From Aspidapion aeneum (lineage: Eukaryota > Arthropoda > Insecta > Coleoptera > Brentidae), in assembly GCA_963576565.1 (NCBI GenBank), contig OY755045.1, positions 35,670,667 to 35,734,666 of the forward strand: a stretch of 64,000 nucleotides of DNA, written 5' to 3'. The translations under genes and the position numbers were made by a program. A model generated the notes under the pieces. That model ran no database searches. It was not told the DNA's origin and saw only the letters and a list, made by a program, of their open reading frames with translations. Position 1 is the stretch's first letter. Each line of letters opens with the position of its first letter. Shown piece after piece: positions 24,301 through 34,999 of this stretch.

Positions 24301-26279
24301 CTCTTGTTTGTTCGCTGGGGAAGCCATAAACTTTAGTTTCTGGTAGACATGGCATTATATATTATAAAAAAGAAAGAGCGATTTTCTTTATGAGCTGTCG
24401 AAAGAAAAGATCGCCGAGGTAGGTGGTGTCATAAATTTCCTCTTTTTACTTTACCGGGGCGCACAGAGGACAGGTATTGACTGTGGGTCTGGCTATCCTG
24501 AAACAATAGGCGTAACCACGTGTAAACTTCTAGTTCTTCGTTTTTTATTAAATACTACATATTTTATGCATATGCAGTTCTTCTTATCTTTCATACAGTA
24601 ATAATTCCCCATAAATCCTATAGCATTAAACCATGCTGTATACCTATGCTTATTATATTATTTAAGTATATTTCTTTGTTTTTAAATATCACCCTATATC
24701 AAATGGAAAAAAACCACTTATTTACCAATTTATATTCAAAATATTATTTTTAGGTTAGCAAATAAATGCACCACATACATGCTGGGTGCCTGCCTAGGAT
24801 TAGCGGCTTGTCTGTGGATTAGATGGGGCGAGGGTGAATTTTATACCACTTATCTTATCTACGCTGTAGCCGTTCTCCTCGGTGCGTCTGCGTCCATCAT
24901 AACAGTTTCCAGTTTGGATGTAATTTCAGAATTAATTGGTAAGTTACTCAGTGGCGGCTCTTAACAAAACTCACCAAAGTACTTTAGGTGATCCAAATAA
25001 TCTAATAGTATTCCTTAAATCCTACTCTTGACCACGGTTCCTAGTTCCCTAGAATTAGACCGGGCGTCGGACCACCAGTGACAGGAAGAATTCGATATAT
25101 ACGAGGTAAGTTTCATAAGTTTCCGGCCTAACATAGAAGGAAAAGGAAAATGAAAACAAGTTGGTCACTGTTTTTCAATATAATCTCAACACACCTGTTA
25201 CAACGCTTTGGTAACAATTCTATAACATTTAAAAAATAATTTTTATCATTTGAAGCAAAATGGGCCTCTACAACTGCATGAACTTTTTCATCGGTGTTAA
25301 ATTTTCTTCCCCGTAAGTCGGATTTCAATTTTGAGAAAAGATAATAGTCACTAGACGCTAAGTCTGGGCTCTAGGGTAGATGAAGAATTTCCTGGAATCC
25401 ACAGGCCTGCACAGCGGTCTTTGCAACAACGGCTGTGTGCACAGGAGCATTATCGTGAAGCAACCGAACACCACGTGACAATGTTCCCCTCCTTTTTTGT
25501 TCAATAGCATCTCGCAAGCGATGTAGCAGAGCCGCATAGTACTGTCCGTTATCTGTGGTATTCCTTTCTTTATAATCGATTAATAAGATTCCTTGGGAAT
25601 CCCAAAATATCGTGGCCATAACCTTTTTGGTCGATTGGATGACCTTTGCTTTTTGAGGGGGTGCTTCTCTCGGTTTTCCCCAGTGACCAATAACTCCAAA
25701 AAGTCCTTAGAGTTAAGGTTGTACTTCTTCAAAAACTCCCGGCAACAATCTACTCGTTCCCGCTTTTGGGCAACAGAAAGAATTCTGGGGAGCCATCTAG
25801 CGTTGACTTTTTCATGTGTAAATAATCTTTAATTATTTTGAATATCACTGTCTTAAATAGCCCCAACCTCGCTGCAATCCTTAGTCTTCAGTCTTCGATC
25901 ACTAAGCAGTTCTGTACTCTCAAGGTCACTGCAAAACATGAAAGATGTGTTCTTTTCACTTTATTATTTATTAATTAATATTTTAGGTGAAAATACGGAC
26001 AGTGGCGCTTTCGTGTACGGAATCATGTCATTCGCTGACAAGCTGTCAAACGGATTGGCAGTTCAAATAATTACCGCAATACACTCGAATAATGATGACT
26101 CGGAACAAAGCTGGTTCTATAGAGACATTTTGACAGAAGTGTGTGGTAGTGCGATTATTTTGGGAGCGGTGTCAGTACTCTTGCTAAAGAAAAAACCAGA
26201 ATCGATACCACCCAGTAAGAGTAGGCAAGATTTGGTTGAAGACGGTATTGGCAGTCAAGAGGTTGGGGTAATAAATTAG
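12074..26279 (+). CDS. MFSD12-like major facilitator transporter (7 exons, 477 aa)
   Basis: Seven exons with consensus GT-AG borders join in frame: 12074-12385, 13560-13741, 15730-15852, 17752-17910, 22692-22871, 24754-24938 and 25987-26279. The total is 1434 nt or 478 codons with the stop. The length and the order of conserved blocks fit MFSD12 of the MFS_2 (GPH cation symporter-like) group: [104 protein letters not shown] and [15 protein letters not shown]. About twelve membrane segments are expected. Vertebrate MFSD12 imports cysteine into lysosomes and melanosomes and affects pigment; the same role here is inference. The start codon is the first ATG of exon 1, in an AAAATGG context. No break is seen. 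The introns are loaded with transposable elements. A 5' non-coding exon cannot be excluded. Confidence 0.95.
12612..12750 (+). repeat. Dispersed repeat R1, copy in intron 1
   Basis: Shares atgactgctacaag, tattggatt, aacccaaacgtatg and tggattaaaaag with 13340-13515, 30536-30655 and (inverted) 30925-31050. It is non-coding and of unknown class. Confidence 0.6.
12772..13190. mobile_element. TA-flanked inverted-repeat element in intron 1, 419 bp
   Basis: The ends are GGGACAT... and ...ATGTCCC, flanked by TA on both sides. Inside the ends a further well-matched pair, gttaccgttattgtta, mirrors taacaataacggtaac, giving arms of about 70 bp. It has no coding frame. This suggests a Tc1/mariner-type MITE. 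Confidence 0.75.
13340..13515 (+). repeat. Dispersed repeat R1, second copy in intron 1
   Basis: Contains acgtacatcttaaatatacc, ctgtactgctaaagcgta, gactgctacaag and aacccaaacgtatggcttgg. Directly oriented to the copy at 12612; the TA-flanked element lies between the two copies. Confidence 0.65.
13560..13741 (+). CDS. MFSD12-like gene, exon 2 (residues 105-165)
   Basis: Acceptor TTTTAG|GTG, donor AG|GTAGGT, ending in phase 2. It encodes [10 protein letters not shown] and [19 protein letters not shown], the family's most conserved stretch (segments 3-4). Confidence 0.93.
13989..15598. mobile_element. TA-flanked inverted-repeat element in intron 2, 1.6 kb
   Basis: The left end gggtaggtgtacatattatc mirrors the right end gataatatatacacccaccc, and TA lies outside both ends (13987-13988, 15599-15600). 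A second internal copy of the terminal text (gtcgataatatgtacac) lies just inside the right end. The interior is extremely AT-rich and carries at least seven copies of TATCGACA or ATCGACA. No transposase frame is visible. Confidence 0.75.
15730..15852 (+). CDS. MFSD12-like gene, exon 3 (residues 165-206)
   Basis: Acceptor TTTTAG|GCTG, donor AA|GTAAGT. It encodes [21 protein letters not shown] (segment 5) and a glycine-rich loop. It lies just 3' of the inverted-repeat element at 13987-15600. Confidence 0.92.
16199..17022. mobile_element. Long foldback element in intron 3
   Basis: The arms 16199-16449 and 16772-17022 are both 251 bp and are inverse copies with only six mismatches by my alignment. 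The 322-bp loop holds a second inverted pair (about 16635-16659 with 16748-16772). It also holds a direct copy of the arm's outer text (16682-16739 repeats 16168-16224). There is no coding capacity. Transcribed with the host gene, it would give a long, almost perfect RNA hairpin. Confidence 0.9.
17752..17910 (+). CDS. MFSD12-like gene, exon 4 (residues 206-259)
   Basis: Acceptor TAATAG|GTTT, donor CAG|GTAAAC. It encodes segment 6 ([19 protein letters not shown]) and the polar central loop ending SLLTDYR. Joining directly to exon 5 restores the family order without a gap. Confidence 0.9.
19830..20585. other. GC-rich island inside intron 4, unclassified
   Basis: It is markedly richer in G and C than its surroundings, with ordered, non-repetitive text (for example gggtgtgagcgtcacttaag in inverse). 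Short - strand frames at 20029-20224 and 20288-20572 lack recognisable motifs. It could be a fragment of a transposable element, of a retrocopy or of foreign DNA; I cannot tell which. Confidence 0.4.
20909..21000 (+). other. 92-nt imperfect hairpin in intron 4
   Basis: The 5' arm begins catggggaagatctcggac and the 3' arm ends ggtccagatctcccctatg. The arms pair almost throughout with G:U pairs and small bulges around a short CCAAC loop. Size and pairing resemble a pre-miRNA, but a short palindromic MITE relic is equally possible. Confidence 0.5.
22692..22871 (+). CDS. MFSD12-like gene, exon 5 (residues 259-319)
   Basis: Acceptor TTTTTTAG|GGTA, donor AA|GTAAGT. It encodes [22 protein letters not shown] (segment 7), then segment 8 and the EPLNK end. 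Confidence 0.92.
23837..24124. mobile_element. Harbinger-like MITE with TTA duplication, 288 bp (intron 5)
   Basis: The ends aggccgcttaacatggtgca and its inverse match at 22 of 24 positions, with TTA directly outside both ends (23834-23836, 24125-24127). Sub-repeats gcaggcaa and gcatgc recur inside. The several overlapping open frames on both strands are by-products of the palindrome. Confidence 0.82.
24754..24938 (+). CDS. MFSD12-like gene, exon 6 (residues 319-381)
   Basis: Acceptor TTTTTAG|GTTA, donor ATTG|GTAAGT. It encodes segments 9 and 10 ([30 protein letters not shown]) and [11 protein letters not shown]. Confidence 0.92.
25091..25935 (-). pseudogene. Mariner transposase relic in intron 6
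   Basis: On the - strand from about 25930: a decayed N-terminal part, [20 protein letters not shown], then DFLELLVTG. Next come KAKVIQS and [40 protein letters not shown] contains the second catalytic aspartate, and after a frameshift [21 protein letters not shown] contains the third. The segment that should hold the first aspartate is deleted. A terminal-repeat-like text tatacgaggtaagtttcata stands at 25091. Hence it is inactive and non-autonomous in structure. Opposite orientation to the host gene. Confidence 0.88.
25987..26279 (+). CDS. MFSD12-like gene, exon 7 and stop (residues 381-477)
   Basis: Acceptor ATTTTAG|GTGA. It encodes [25 protein letters not shown] (segment 11), segment 12 ([14 protein letters not shown]) and a polar cytosolic tail ending at TAG 26277-26279. 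The mariner relic ends about 50 bp upstream of the acceptor. Confidence 0.93.
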
Positions 26280-26530
26280 TTAGGCGAAGAAAATAATGTG
26301 ATAGGTATAAATTTCGGGATTAAAATTTAACCTCTAACATCACAAACTCAGAAGATATCCTCAAAAATTCAATGTTGATGATATCTGATATTTGGAGGTT
26401 AAAAATGACAGATGCCAATGCGATAAAGAATGAGAGCTTTTAGTACCACTGTAGGCTTTTTAAAAATTATTTTAGGTAATGACTTTTTCCTCTATTCGGA
26501 AAATCAGATCTATAAATAAAAAGCTTATCC
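26280..26530 (+). terminator. Probable 3' UTR with AATAAA at 26515
   Basis: AT-rich text after the stop contains a canonical AATAAA at 26515-26520. Other A-rich signals follow further down. The true cleavage site is not determinable from sequence. Confidence 0.45.
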
Positions 26531-27055
26531 TATTGAACTAATTAATTAAAAAAACAATAGGAAATATTTTGATAAAGATTGATGTGATACGATTTTATAT
26601 GTGTTTTGTAAATATTTTTGTTAGATATCTTTATAAAATGACAAGGTAGTTAGGTCACCACTTTATTTTATTATGTTTATGATTAGTCGTAAAAATGATA
26701 ACCACAAATAGAATTGATTACTGGACACTTACATGTGATTTTTTTGTGTAAGATAATGCGTAATGGGATTTTTTGCAGTTCCTAGCGAAAAAATTGTTGA
26801 AAATGCTTTTGCTGCAATTTTAAATGCATATGCAGGGTGTTGGTAAAAGCATGTATTGCATTAAAAATAAAAAATCAGCAAGAAATTAGAAATATTTTAC
26901 AATTAAAAAAATTATACATTTCTCCTTTTTAGAAAAATTGATTAAAATATTTTTATTCTTGATATGATAAGCTACTGGATCGGCAAATACCTATTCGGTT
27001 CAAAAATGCTCTAAATAATTCACAGCGGCAACATCTCCTTGTGTTTATTATTATC
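26531..27055. other. AT-rich 3' flank, nothing recognised
   Basis: No coding motif and no repeat ends seen between the putative 3' UTR and the MITE at 27060. Confidence 0.4.
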
Positions 27056-27059
27056 GCCA

Positions 27060-27221
27060 GGGTAGCTATTCTGGGTTTTGAAAGCGCTAACGATCCACAT
27101 CACACGCTTTGACTAATAGCAAACTCTGAGTGGTCGCGTGCTGTGCGAAATTTAAAGCTTGTCATTGACCAAAGCATGTGATGGGAACTACCACATCGTT
27201 CAAGACCCAGAATAGCTACCC
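27060..27221. mobile_element. Palindromic MITE, 162 bp
   Basis: The first 17 bases gggtagctattctgggt are a perfect inverse of the last 17. The match continues weakly inward (catcacacgcttt against its counterpart). No clear target duplication was found. Confidence 0.75.
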
Positions 27222-30200
27222 AGAGAGTTAAACCGGTGTGAATGTTTGAATAGAGACTAAACAAAAGGGCAAAACAACGGCGAGCTTTATAACACCCTGT
27301 ATTAAAAAATGCCTCTTCTATATTATTTATTAAATGGTGCTCAAAATAATTAGGTACTATATCTTAATTATACTCATGTAAATATTAAAAGTAATTTATG
27401 TATAGATGTTAGCAAATTGTTAATTGATTTTTATAGGATATTTTTTTAACTTTATTTATAAAGCATACGTATATAATGAACAAAAACAAATTTTTCTTTT
27501 TCATTTGCCTTGTTGTTAAGGAATACCAAGTATATTTCTTTATGTCTAAAGCTATCTGAAAAGGGGTGATTTCCGAAAAAGTTAGCTAAATTTGCCGTGG
27601 TGTCCTCACAAAATTTATTTTATTTAAGCTATCGCATAAAAGCTTTTTTAGAGGTGACTTTGCTTAAAAAAACTAAATTTGAGAGGGCCGTCCTCTAATT
27701 ATAAGATAAGTGAGTTCGTAATGCCTATATTTTGCAAACTTCTTCGGCGACACTAAAAAAAAACTAAAACTTTATCTGAAACAAGCTTTCTCAGAACTAA
27801 TTCTACTTTACTTTAAAACTTATTAAATCTGTTAACACTGTTAATAGAGTGACTATTGAATTGTACTTATTATTACTTATATGCTTTACTTCTTTTCCAA
27901 TATTGTGTACACTTTCCCACTTTTTTATTGTCCTCTTAATTTTCCTGTAATTGGAAAATACAAAGAAACAGTGCGTTGTTTGACAACACCGCATGGTTTC
28001 AAATAAATATCATGAATAAATAAACGATTTTCTTTAACAGTTATCAAAGCTCACTAAAATTCCGGGCTTTCCAGACAACTCTAGAGGTTTTTAAGATGAC
28101 ATTAAAAAAGTGGGCAACCGTACCCATAGTAATTTGTAGTTTTCTCAAATTTTTTTATGCATTATTAAGGACGCCACTGTCAGTTTCCGTTGGCTTTTTT
28201 AGATAAATCTTTCAGCTCGTTGTGGTCTATCCAGATTAGGTTTTACGGGTTTACCCTAAGATTTAACGTTTTAATTAAAACAGAAGGGTAAACTTTTTAT
28301 CATATACATATAGTTTGCCATACTAAGCATATGGGTGCTAGTTCTTTTTTATGACAGTAATAGCTGTTAAAAAGTTTACAAACCTAAGAAATTGTAATTA
28401 CACAATACGTTTTTCTATTACCTATAGCTTTTATAATATTTTTTTATGTGAGAAATTATTACAAATAGAAAATATTAATAGATATTTTTTAGACAATTAT
28501 TTTTTTTTTCTTTACCATTCCTAGCTGCAGCAGTTTGACTGGAGTCAGAGTTTTGGTTTTTGTGCGCAGATTCCTTCTTTTTCGTCAACAGTTTAAAATA
28601 ACTAATAGTTCAGTACAGCCTTCACACCTCATATTGCACCACTTATTATCAGTACACCAAACCAAACCTATAGTCCTTGCAATACCCCAAGTCCCTTTGC
28701 TATCCTTTTTTATTTTTCTGCTATAAAGAAGACAGAAAATAGCTTCGAAAATCATTGTTGGCCCCAGATTGCAGTTGGCAGTTGCAAGCCTGTCTGTCTA
28801 TCAAAGTTTAAATTGACAATGAAAGTAAACTTTCAAAACAAAAAATTTTTGCCAAGTAGTCAAAGTATTTTATAAAGTAGATATTTAGAAGTATTCACAT
28901 ATTATCAGAAAAATAGTCAAGAAAATTGGCGACAAAGATAAACTGTTCATACGAAAATTCCACGCTTTTTTTGATCTTCAGTCCCATTCGTAACTATAGA
29001 GCAGAATTTCAAGAAATACAGTAATAGGTAATGACAAAAAGTATTGAAGCCCTTCAAAACAACGCCTTTAAAAAACTAATTCAAAAAGTTTGTAAAACTA
29101 CTGTTTAAAAAGATTTATAAAACAAGAAGACTGAAAAAAATTAGCTAAATTGGTGTCGTTCCTCTCGTCATAACTGAAGATGGCAGTTCACGGGATGGAG
29201 TTTTTTGGACGATGAGAATAAATTATTTTTGCGTAGTTGGTTTTTTAGTTAGATTTTAGATTTTCAGTTTTTTGGTTGGTTTTATTTTATTTTAAGAAAA
29301 TACGTTTACAAAACCATACAAATAAAGCTTAATATAATAATTTTCATCTTTTAATTTGAACTTAATCCTATGAGCTGTTCTACTGTTCTACTGCAACATT
29401 TTAAACTTAGTAATTAGTAATAGCCTCAATATAGCTATTTGTAGTTTAAATATTGTGTCTGAAATATATTTTTTAATTCACTCACAAAGAGTCTGTCTCA
29501 ATACTGTTTTTGTTGAAATTCCCAAAGCCTCTGTGGTTAAATCAGTTGGGAACTTCTTTATACTTTTTAAAAGATCTATGTGTCCATCATAAAAAATGTG
29601 AGATTTTCATATGAACAACTTTTTTTATTAAAAATTATGATAAAATACTGTTTTAAGTTACCATAAACAAAAAATATTAATGCTTATATACTTATTGTAA
29701 CAAAGAAATGAGTATGTACTACATTAATATGAGTCGAGCTAAAGTTCATTTGTGGAAACTACAAATAATATTAATTTAACTTTAAGTAAGTTATTATGCT
29801 TAGGTAATTTAAAAACTTCAATTTACAAAAAATATAATATAAACGGGGCCTAATCCTATTTTTAAATCATAATTTTTACCAAAACAAATTGCAAAGCTTA
29901 GCTCAACTCCAGCTCAAAATACATTGTAGAAAATAAAATTTTGTTCATGGTTTGTATTTCTATGGTCAGTCGCACTGAAAATCTTCCGATGTAGAAACTT
30001 TGGAGGGAGGGCACCCCAATTGTTCATAAATTTTTCACTACATAAAATCATTTTGGGAGAGAAACTTTTCTCAAAAAACTATTCCAAATCAGAATCAGAA
30101 TTTAAATAAAATATAAGCGATAATCTTTCAGTCAGAAATTTCAAAACAATTGACAGTTTAAACACCGATCCATCACCCTTATTATAAAGGGACTATATTA

Positions 30201-30370
30201 ACCTTAAGGTAACTGATAATTAGTTTTGCAGCATCCATTATCAGTTACCTTAGGAACCTATGGTTTAAAACTGAATTAAGAATACACATGCGTTTTGTTA
30301 CCAGAATTACGGGGTGATTAAGCAAAAGGACTAGCCTTATTGCAAAGAGTATAACTCCTCATAGGCAATA
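27222..30370. other. AT-rich intergenic stretch, nothing recognised
   Basis: Short open frames (27803-27994, 28535-28726) carry no recognisable domain, and no convincing repeat ends were found. Confidence 0.4.
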
Positions 30371-30535
30371 AAATATGACAGAAGTAGTAACGTCACTTTT
30401 ACCCCCAAAAACTCAGTGTCTCCATCTGGAAAATATTAATAATAATATTGTTTTTTCTTTTCTCATACACACCCTGGTTGTCAAGTTTTGCAGCTTCGCT
30501 GCTTTACGTCATTCGTGTCACCACTTGGTTCTGAA

Positions 30536-30655
30536 ATACGTACATCTTAAATATATCTGTACTGGGCAAAGGCCTCTAAAAGTAACTGCTACAAGCGTAC
30601 CAGCATGTTGGATTTCAAATAAACCCAAACGTATGGCTTCGATAAATTCAGGCTA
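30536..30655 (+). repeat. Dispersed repeat R1, third copy
   Basis: Contains acgtacatcttaaatatatc, taactgctacaagcgtacc and aacccaaacgtatggcttcg, matching the copies in intron 1. Faces the copy at 30925-31050 head to head. Confidence 0.6.
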
Positions 30656-30924
30656 CTGATAATTGGTGCTGCGCTCTCAGTTCCTCCATCTCTTTTCTAA
30701 GCTTAAAATCAGTTACCTTAGAACAAATATGTTTTAATTTGTTAAAAAAATGCCTAGTAAGCCGCTACGTCAACACAAATAATAGCTTTGTCTTCCAATA
30801 GTTCCAAAATACAAAGAACTTTCTTAAATTTAAATAAAAATTAACCCCAATTTTAACAACGTCGAATCACGGCATAGAGAAATTGTCAATGTCACTTGAA
30901 ATCAGTCTCTTTCAAATTTTATCA

Positions 30925-31050
30925 AAAGCGTCTACTTTTTTAATCCAAGCCATACGTTTGCGTTCAATTAAATCCACCATGTCATTTTCCATGAATAGTT
31001 TTAATACGCTTTAGCAGTACAGATATATTTAAGACGTATATGGTCCGAAA
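30925..31050 (-). repeat. Dispersed repeat R1, inverted copy
   Basis: The inverse reads acgtcttaaatatatctgta, ctgctaaagcgta, aacgcaaacgtatggcttgg and attaaaaaagtagacgcttt. With the copy at 30536 it may be the arm of a 0.5-kb foldback. Confidence 0.6.
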
Positions 31051-32225
31051 CTATTCTAGATTAGGCAAATTTTGGGCGATACTCGCTTTTGATTGGTCGG
31101 CGTGACGAAATCAACGAGAGCTGCGACCGGTGTCCAACGTCAGGGGTACGTTCATGATTAACGCCGTGTGCACATCGGACGCGCGTTCCTTTTTGCTCAT
31201 TTACGATTGACGCCGCGCGCGTCGGGTAGAATACATTTTTCGTTGATGATTCGGCCGCTGTTTTTGACGTCCACGATTAACACACAGCGAACAACCATTT
31301 ATCTACTTCGATTAGTCGGGTAAAATTTAACTTGACGCGCACGTACATAGCGAAGATGAAACATATGAGAGCAAACTCTAACACAACTTTACTCCTTTTT
31401 TTTGCCAAAACAATATTTTATTAAATTCCACCTGTGTGTTTGGGCACGTAGAGCCTAGTTTCCACCTATGCGTGGCCACGGGATATGGATTTGCACCGGT
31501 TTTAAATGCAGCGTCACCTACTGCGTTTTTTGATTATATATAAGATGCCCTTTACAAGCCGCTCATATAATGTGGTATATAATGAGGACGCAACCCCATT
31601 ATTAGAAGCCAACTTTTTCACTAAAGTTCAAATTGAAAAATAATATCAATATTAATATGGACATTATGTCAAAACAAATACACAAGGAACGTCGTTATTC
31701 TTACAAAATTCTAGTACAATTTGTGGTTCCTTCAAAGAATAGCATAAATATTAGGTTTATCTTTTAAATCTGTGTTACTGGCGGGAAATTCCTTTCGATT
31801 CAAATTCGTCAAAAAAAAAAATACATAATTGAAAATGACAAACAGAAGACGTGTCCAGTCAACGCCCGGCTCGTCTGAGTAAAATTTACACGGTAAATTT
31901 TAACCCGAATCACGAACGCACTCCAGAGCTAGACAGTACGCCATGCTGCGCACCGAATACTGTTGAGACTCGACGGAAACATATGACGGGGTGAAAAGCA
32001 AAGTAGTCCGCATGCATAGGCAAGCAAGCATAGGTGTACTTGCAATCTGCATGAATTAAATCGGAAAGACAGAAAATGTTATAGGCGGTTCTGCAGCTTT
32101 GCAGCACCTATTAAGAAGCCGCCATCGGTTTAGGGTTACCTGTTTAAACAAAAATTATATTTCGAAAAATTCTGTAGGGTAAATTTTAAAGGCCGGTACA
32201 TGTCGATTTAAAAGTAAAATAGTAA
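31051..32225. other. Intergenic stretch, nothing recognised
   Basis: 31.08-31.35 kb is somewhat richer in CG dinucleotides (cgattgacgccgcgcgcgtc). No gene or repeat ends could be supported. Confidence 0.35.
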
Positions 32226-32229
32226 TTTA

Positions 32230-32747
32230 CCGGGTGGGTCAAAAAAATTGGACAAAATCTTTTTATTATAACTTTCGAACTATACTATCGATTTTAATGA
32301 AGGAAACCGCACTTTGCAAGGAATTAATCAGGCATTTGGGCAAAAATATGTTTTTGTCCGCCATCTTGAATTCTAAAATGGCAGACAGAATCAAACGTGA
32401 CTCCTTTAAAGAGGCTCCTTTATTCTTATGTGCCGAAAACTTTTTCAAATGTTTTTTGAATTCGTAAAAAAGCCCTATTTCTTCCAGTATTAGTAAACAA
32501 TCGTATAATTGGTAATTTTTTTTTAATAATAGCATTAACCGAGTTTAATGACTCATACCTCGATGTGCGTAGCGGAAAACGAATATATGAATCCATCTAT
32601 GAATTTAAAATGGCGGACAAAAAAGTACTTTTGGTCAAAAGCCTTATCAATTCCTTGACAAGTGCGGTTTTTTTATTAAAATCGATGAATAATATAGTTC
32701 ACAAGTTATAAAGAAAAACAATTTGTCCGTTCTTTTGGCTCACGCGG
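32230..32747. mobile_element. TA-flanked foldback element, 518 bp
   Basis: The left arm ccgggtgggtcaaaaaaatt mirrors the right arm ending ttttggctcacgcgg. Matching continues inward for about 150 bp (for example cgattttaatgaaggaaac with gattttaataaaaaaaccgc in inverse, and gtccgccatcttgaattcta with taaaatggcggac). TA lies outside both ends. The open frames on both strands here result from the palindrome. Confidence 0.75.
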
Positions 32748-33511
32748 TATATCTTTGGGATAGTTCGTCATGTATTCTTGGTTATAGGTAATCAAGAAGT
32801 GTATAAGGTGAGCTAAATTGAACACTTTTGGGGACTTCCATCAAAAGGAGAAAAAAAGTACTCAATTTTTTAACGCTCAAATTTAAAGAGAACTTAAAAT
32901 GTAAAATAACCGTATATTGATAGGTACATTAAACTGTTTTTAAAATAAGAGAGAATTTATGAAATTTTGTATTTTCGAAGCATGTCTTTAATTTTTTATT
33001 TCTAAAAATTTATTTTTGCTGTAACTTATTTCTTTAATCATTTTATTATCAAGAATCCATAACTGGTAATCTGAATTTTTAGCTTTTGAGATTTTGAATA
33101 ATCTAGTTTATGAGTTAGTATTTGTGTTATGGCATGACCCTTTTTTAATTTGATTTTCGAAATATTACCGTACTCAGAAGACAAATTTTATATTATAAAT
33201 CTTCGGCTTTTACGGTTAATATATTTTTCAAATCCTTGTTGTGTTTGTTGTGGTTCTCATAAAGTAATGGCTTATCTTTTATCCCTCTGTGCCGCGAAAA
33301 CGTATCAAAGCAAGGCAAAGCCAGATTAATTCTTTGTCAGCAGTAAAAATAAAGAAAAATAACACGTTATGACTGCAAACATCAAGAATCTAGACCATAG
33401 AATTATTTCACATAGAGGGAGTCGCGTGTGTTCGAGTATAGACAAGTATAAAAGCGGAAAATCTAAAATGGCCGCCGTCCAGTTCTTTTTAACGGTCCCT
33501 AGAATAGACCA

Positions 33512-33514
<3 letters not shown>

Positions 33515-33586
<72 letters not shown>
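33515..33586. repeat. (TA)n microsatellite
   Basis: Alternating T and A with one TTTA interruption. The open frame that runs into it (33369-33587) is not a gene. Confidence 0.95.
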
Positions 33587-33613
33587 GATCTAATATACCT
33601 ATATATGTCAAAT

Positions 33614-33994
33614 GTTAGATAGTATATCTCTTTAATGAACAAGCAATATTTTTGGAATTTTTTAAAAACTAAGGCAATTTTCCAACTGTTTTTTTACCCC
33701 GTTTTTTTACCCCGCTTCATTTCTCATTGCACAAAACTTAAAATACAAGTCAAACTGAACGTGATCGTTAAGTATCAAAGGTAAACCGAGGACTTGCGAA
33801 GTAAACAAATGGTTCTAGGTTAGCGGATTACTTTTGATACTAAATGATCACGTTCAGGTTAAATTGTATTTTAACGACAATACGTCTATAAAATATTATT
33901 TTATAAGGATATACTAAAAACAGTTGAAGAATTGCCAGGGATTCAAAAAATTCAAAAAATATTATTTGCTCATTAAAAAGATTTTATATCTAAC
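33614..33994. mobile_element. Foldback element between TA microsatellites, 381 bp
   Basis: The outer text gttagatagtatatctcttt pairs with the inverse of the right end aaaagattttatatctaac. Inner text gaacgtgatcgttaagtatc pairs with gatactaaatgatcacgttc. It is near-palindromic through most of its length and has no coding capacity. Confidence 0.65.
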
Positions 33995-34045
33995 TTTTGT
34001 TTACAAAAATCAGCTGGACCACTAGTGACGTAACCATATAGGCAA

Positions 34046-34048
<3 letters not shown>

Positions 34049-34089
<41 letters not shown>
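34049..34089. repeat. (AT)n microsatellite
   Basis: Forty-one bases of alternating A and T, directly left of the next foldback. Confidence 0.95.
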
Positions 34090-34092
<3 letters not shown>

Positions 34093-34118
34093 AATGCCCC
34101 TAAGTTGGAATCATATGT

Positions 34119-34844
34119 AACTTTTTTATTATTAATTTTAGGAAAAAAAGTTATTCTTCATAAAAAGTTCTGCATTATCTAAAACCTAGAATACAGTTAT
34201 CAAATATCCATTTTTTTCAGTGGTATACGAGGTTTGTCAAAAAAAATGGTCGTTTTGCTCAAGAGTTACCTTTAAATTTGACAATATCGAAAAATGTTAC
34301 TAAAAAAAGTTGATCAGAATTAAAAACTACGTTTAAATATGCAAGTACATCCATTTAAATTAAAACTTCAGATTATTTTAGTTTTTACTAATATTTCTAT
34401 TTTAACATGAACATGTATCTCTTGTGATTACGAAACACATGATAACCTTTTAGTTTTTCGATGTTTTCTAATAATTTTGCAATTAAAACGCGTAATAAGT
34501 GCATATTCATTTATTTTGCAAATAATAAAATACATTCAAATACTAAGTTATAAAAAACATCATATTAATATTAAAAACAAAGAAATAGAAGTATTAGCAA
34601 AAAATAAAATAATCTGAAGTTTTAATTTAAATGGATGGATGGATGGATCAACTTTTTTAGTAACATTTTTCGATATTGTCAAATTGAAAGTAGTACTTTA
34701 CTCTTGAGCAAAACTCATATTTTTTGATAAACCTGGTATACCACTGAAAAAATTTAATATTTGATGATTGTGTTCTAGGTTTGAGATAATGCAGAACTTT
34801 TTATGAAGAATAACTTTTTTCCTAAAATTAATAATAAAAAAGTT
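34119..34844. mobile_element. Foldback element, 726 bp with arms of about 270 bp
   Basis: Left arm 34119-34403 and right arm 34583-34844 are inverse copies. The outer text aacttttttattattaattt mirrors the right end, and inner aaacttcagattattttag mirrors ctgaagtttt. The right arm has an expanded atgg tract (ggatggatggatgg). The arms differ at scattered positions, so it is an older element. Confidence 0.75.
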
Positions 34845-34999
34845 TTCCAGATCCGTAGACCGGTCTATTCAAGGTACCGTGATGCTTTTTTACCCTATTA
34901 GGGTCACCCAGTACAACTGATACGTATGTGCTCGACTGTGCTGCCATCAGTTCGCCACCATTCAAAAAGACGTGTTTTTTCCAATGACCTCACCTTTCA

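Noticed and set aside
33369..33587. Open frame of 72 codons ending in repeated I-Y
   Set aside because: Half of it is the TA microsatellite; no start context or homology.
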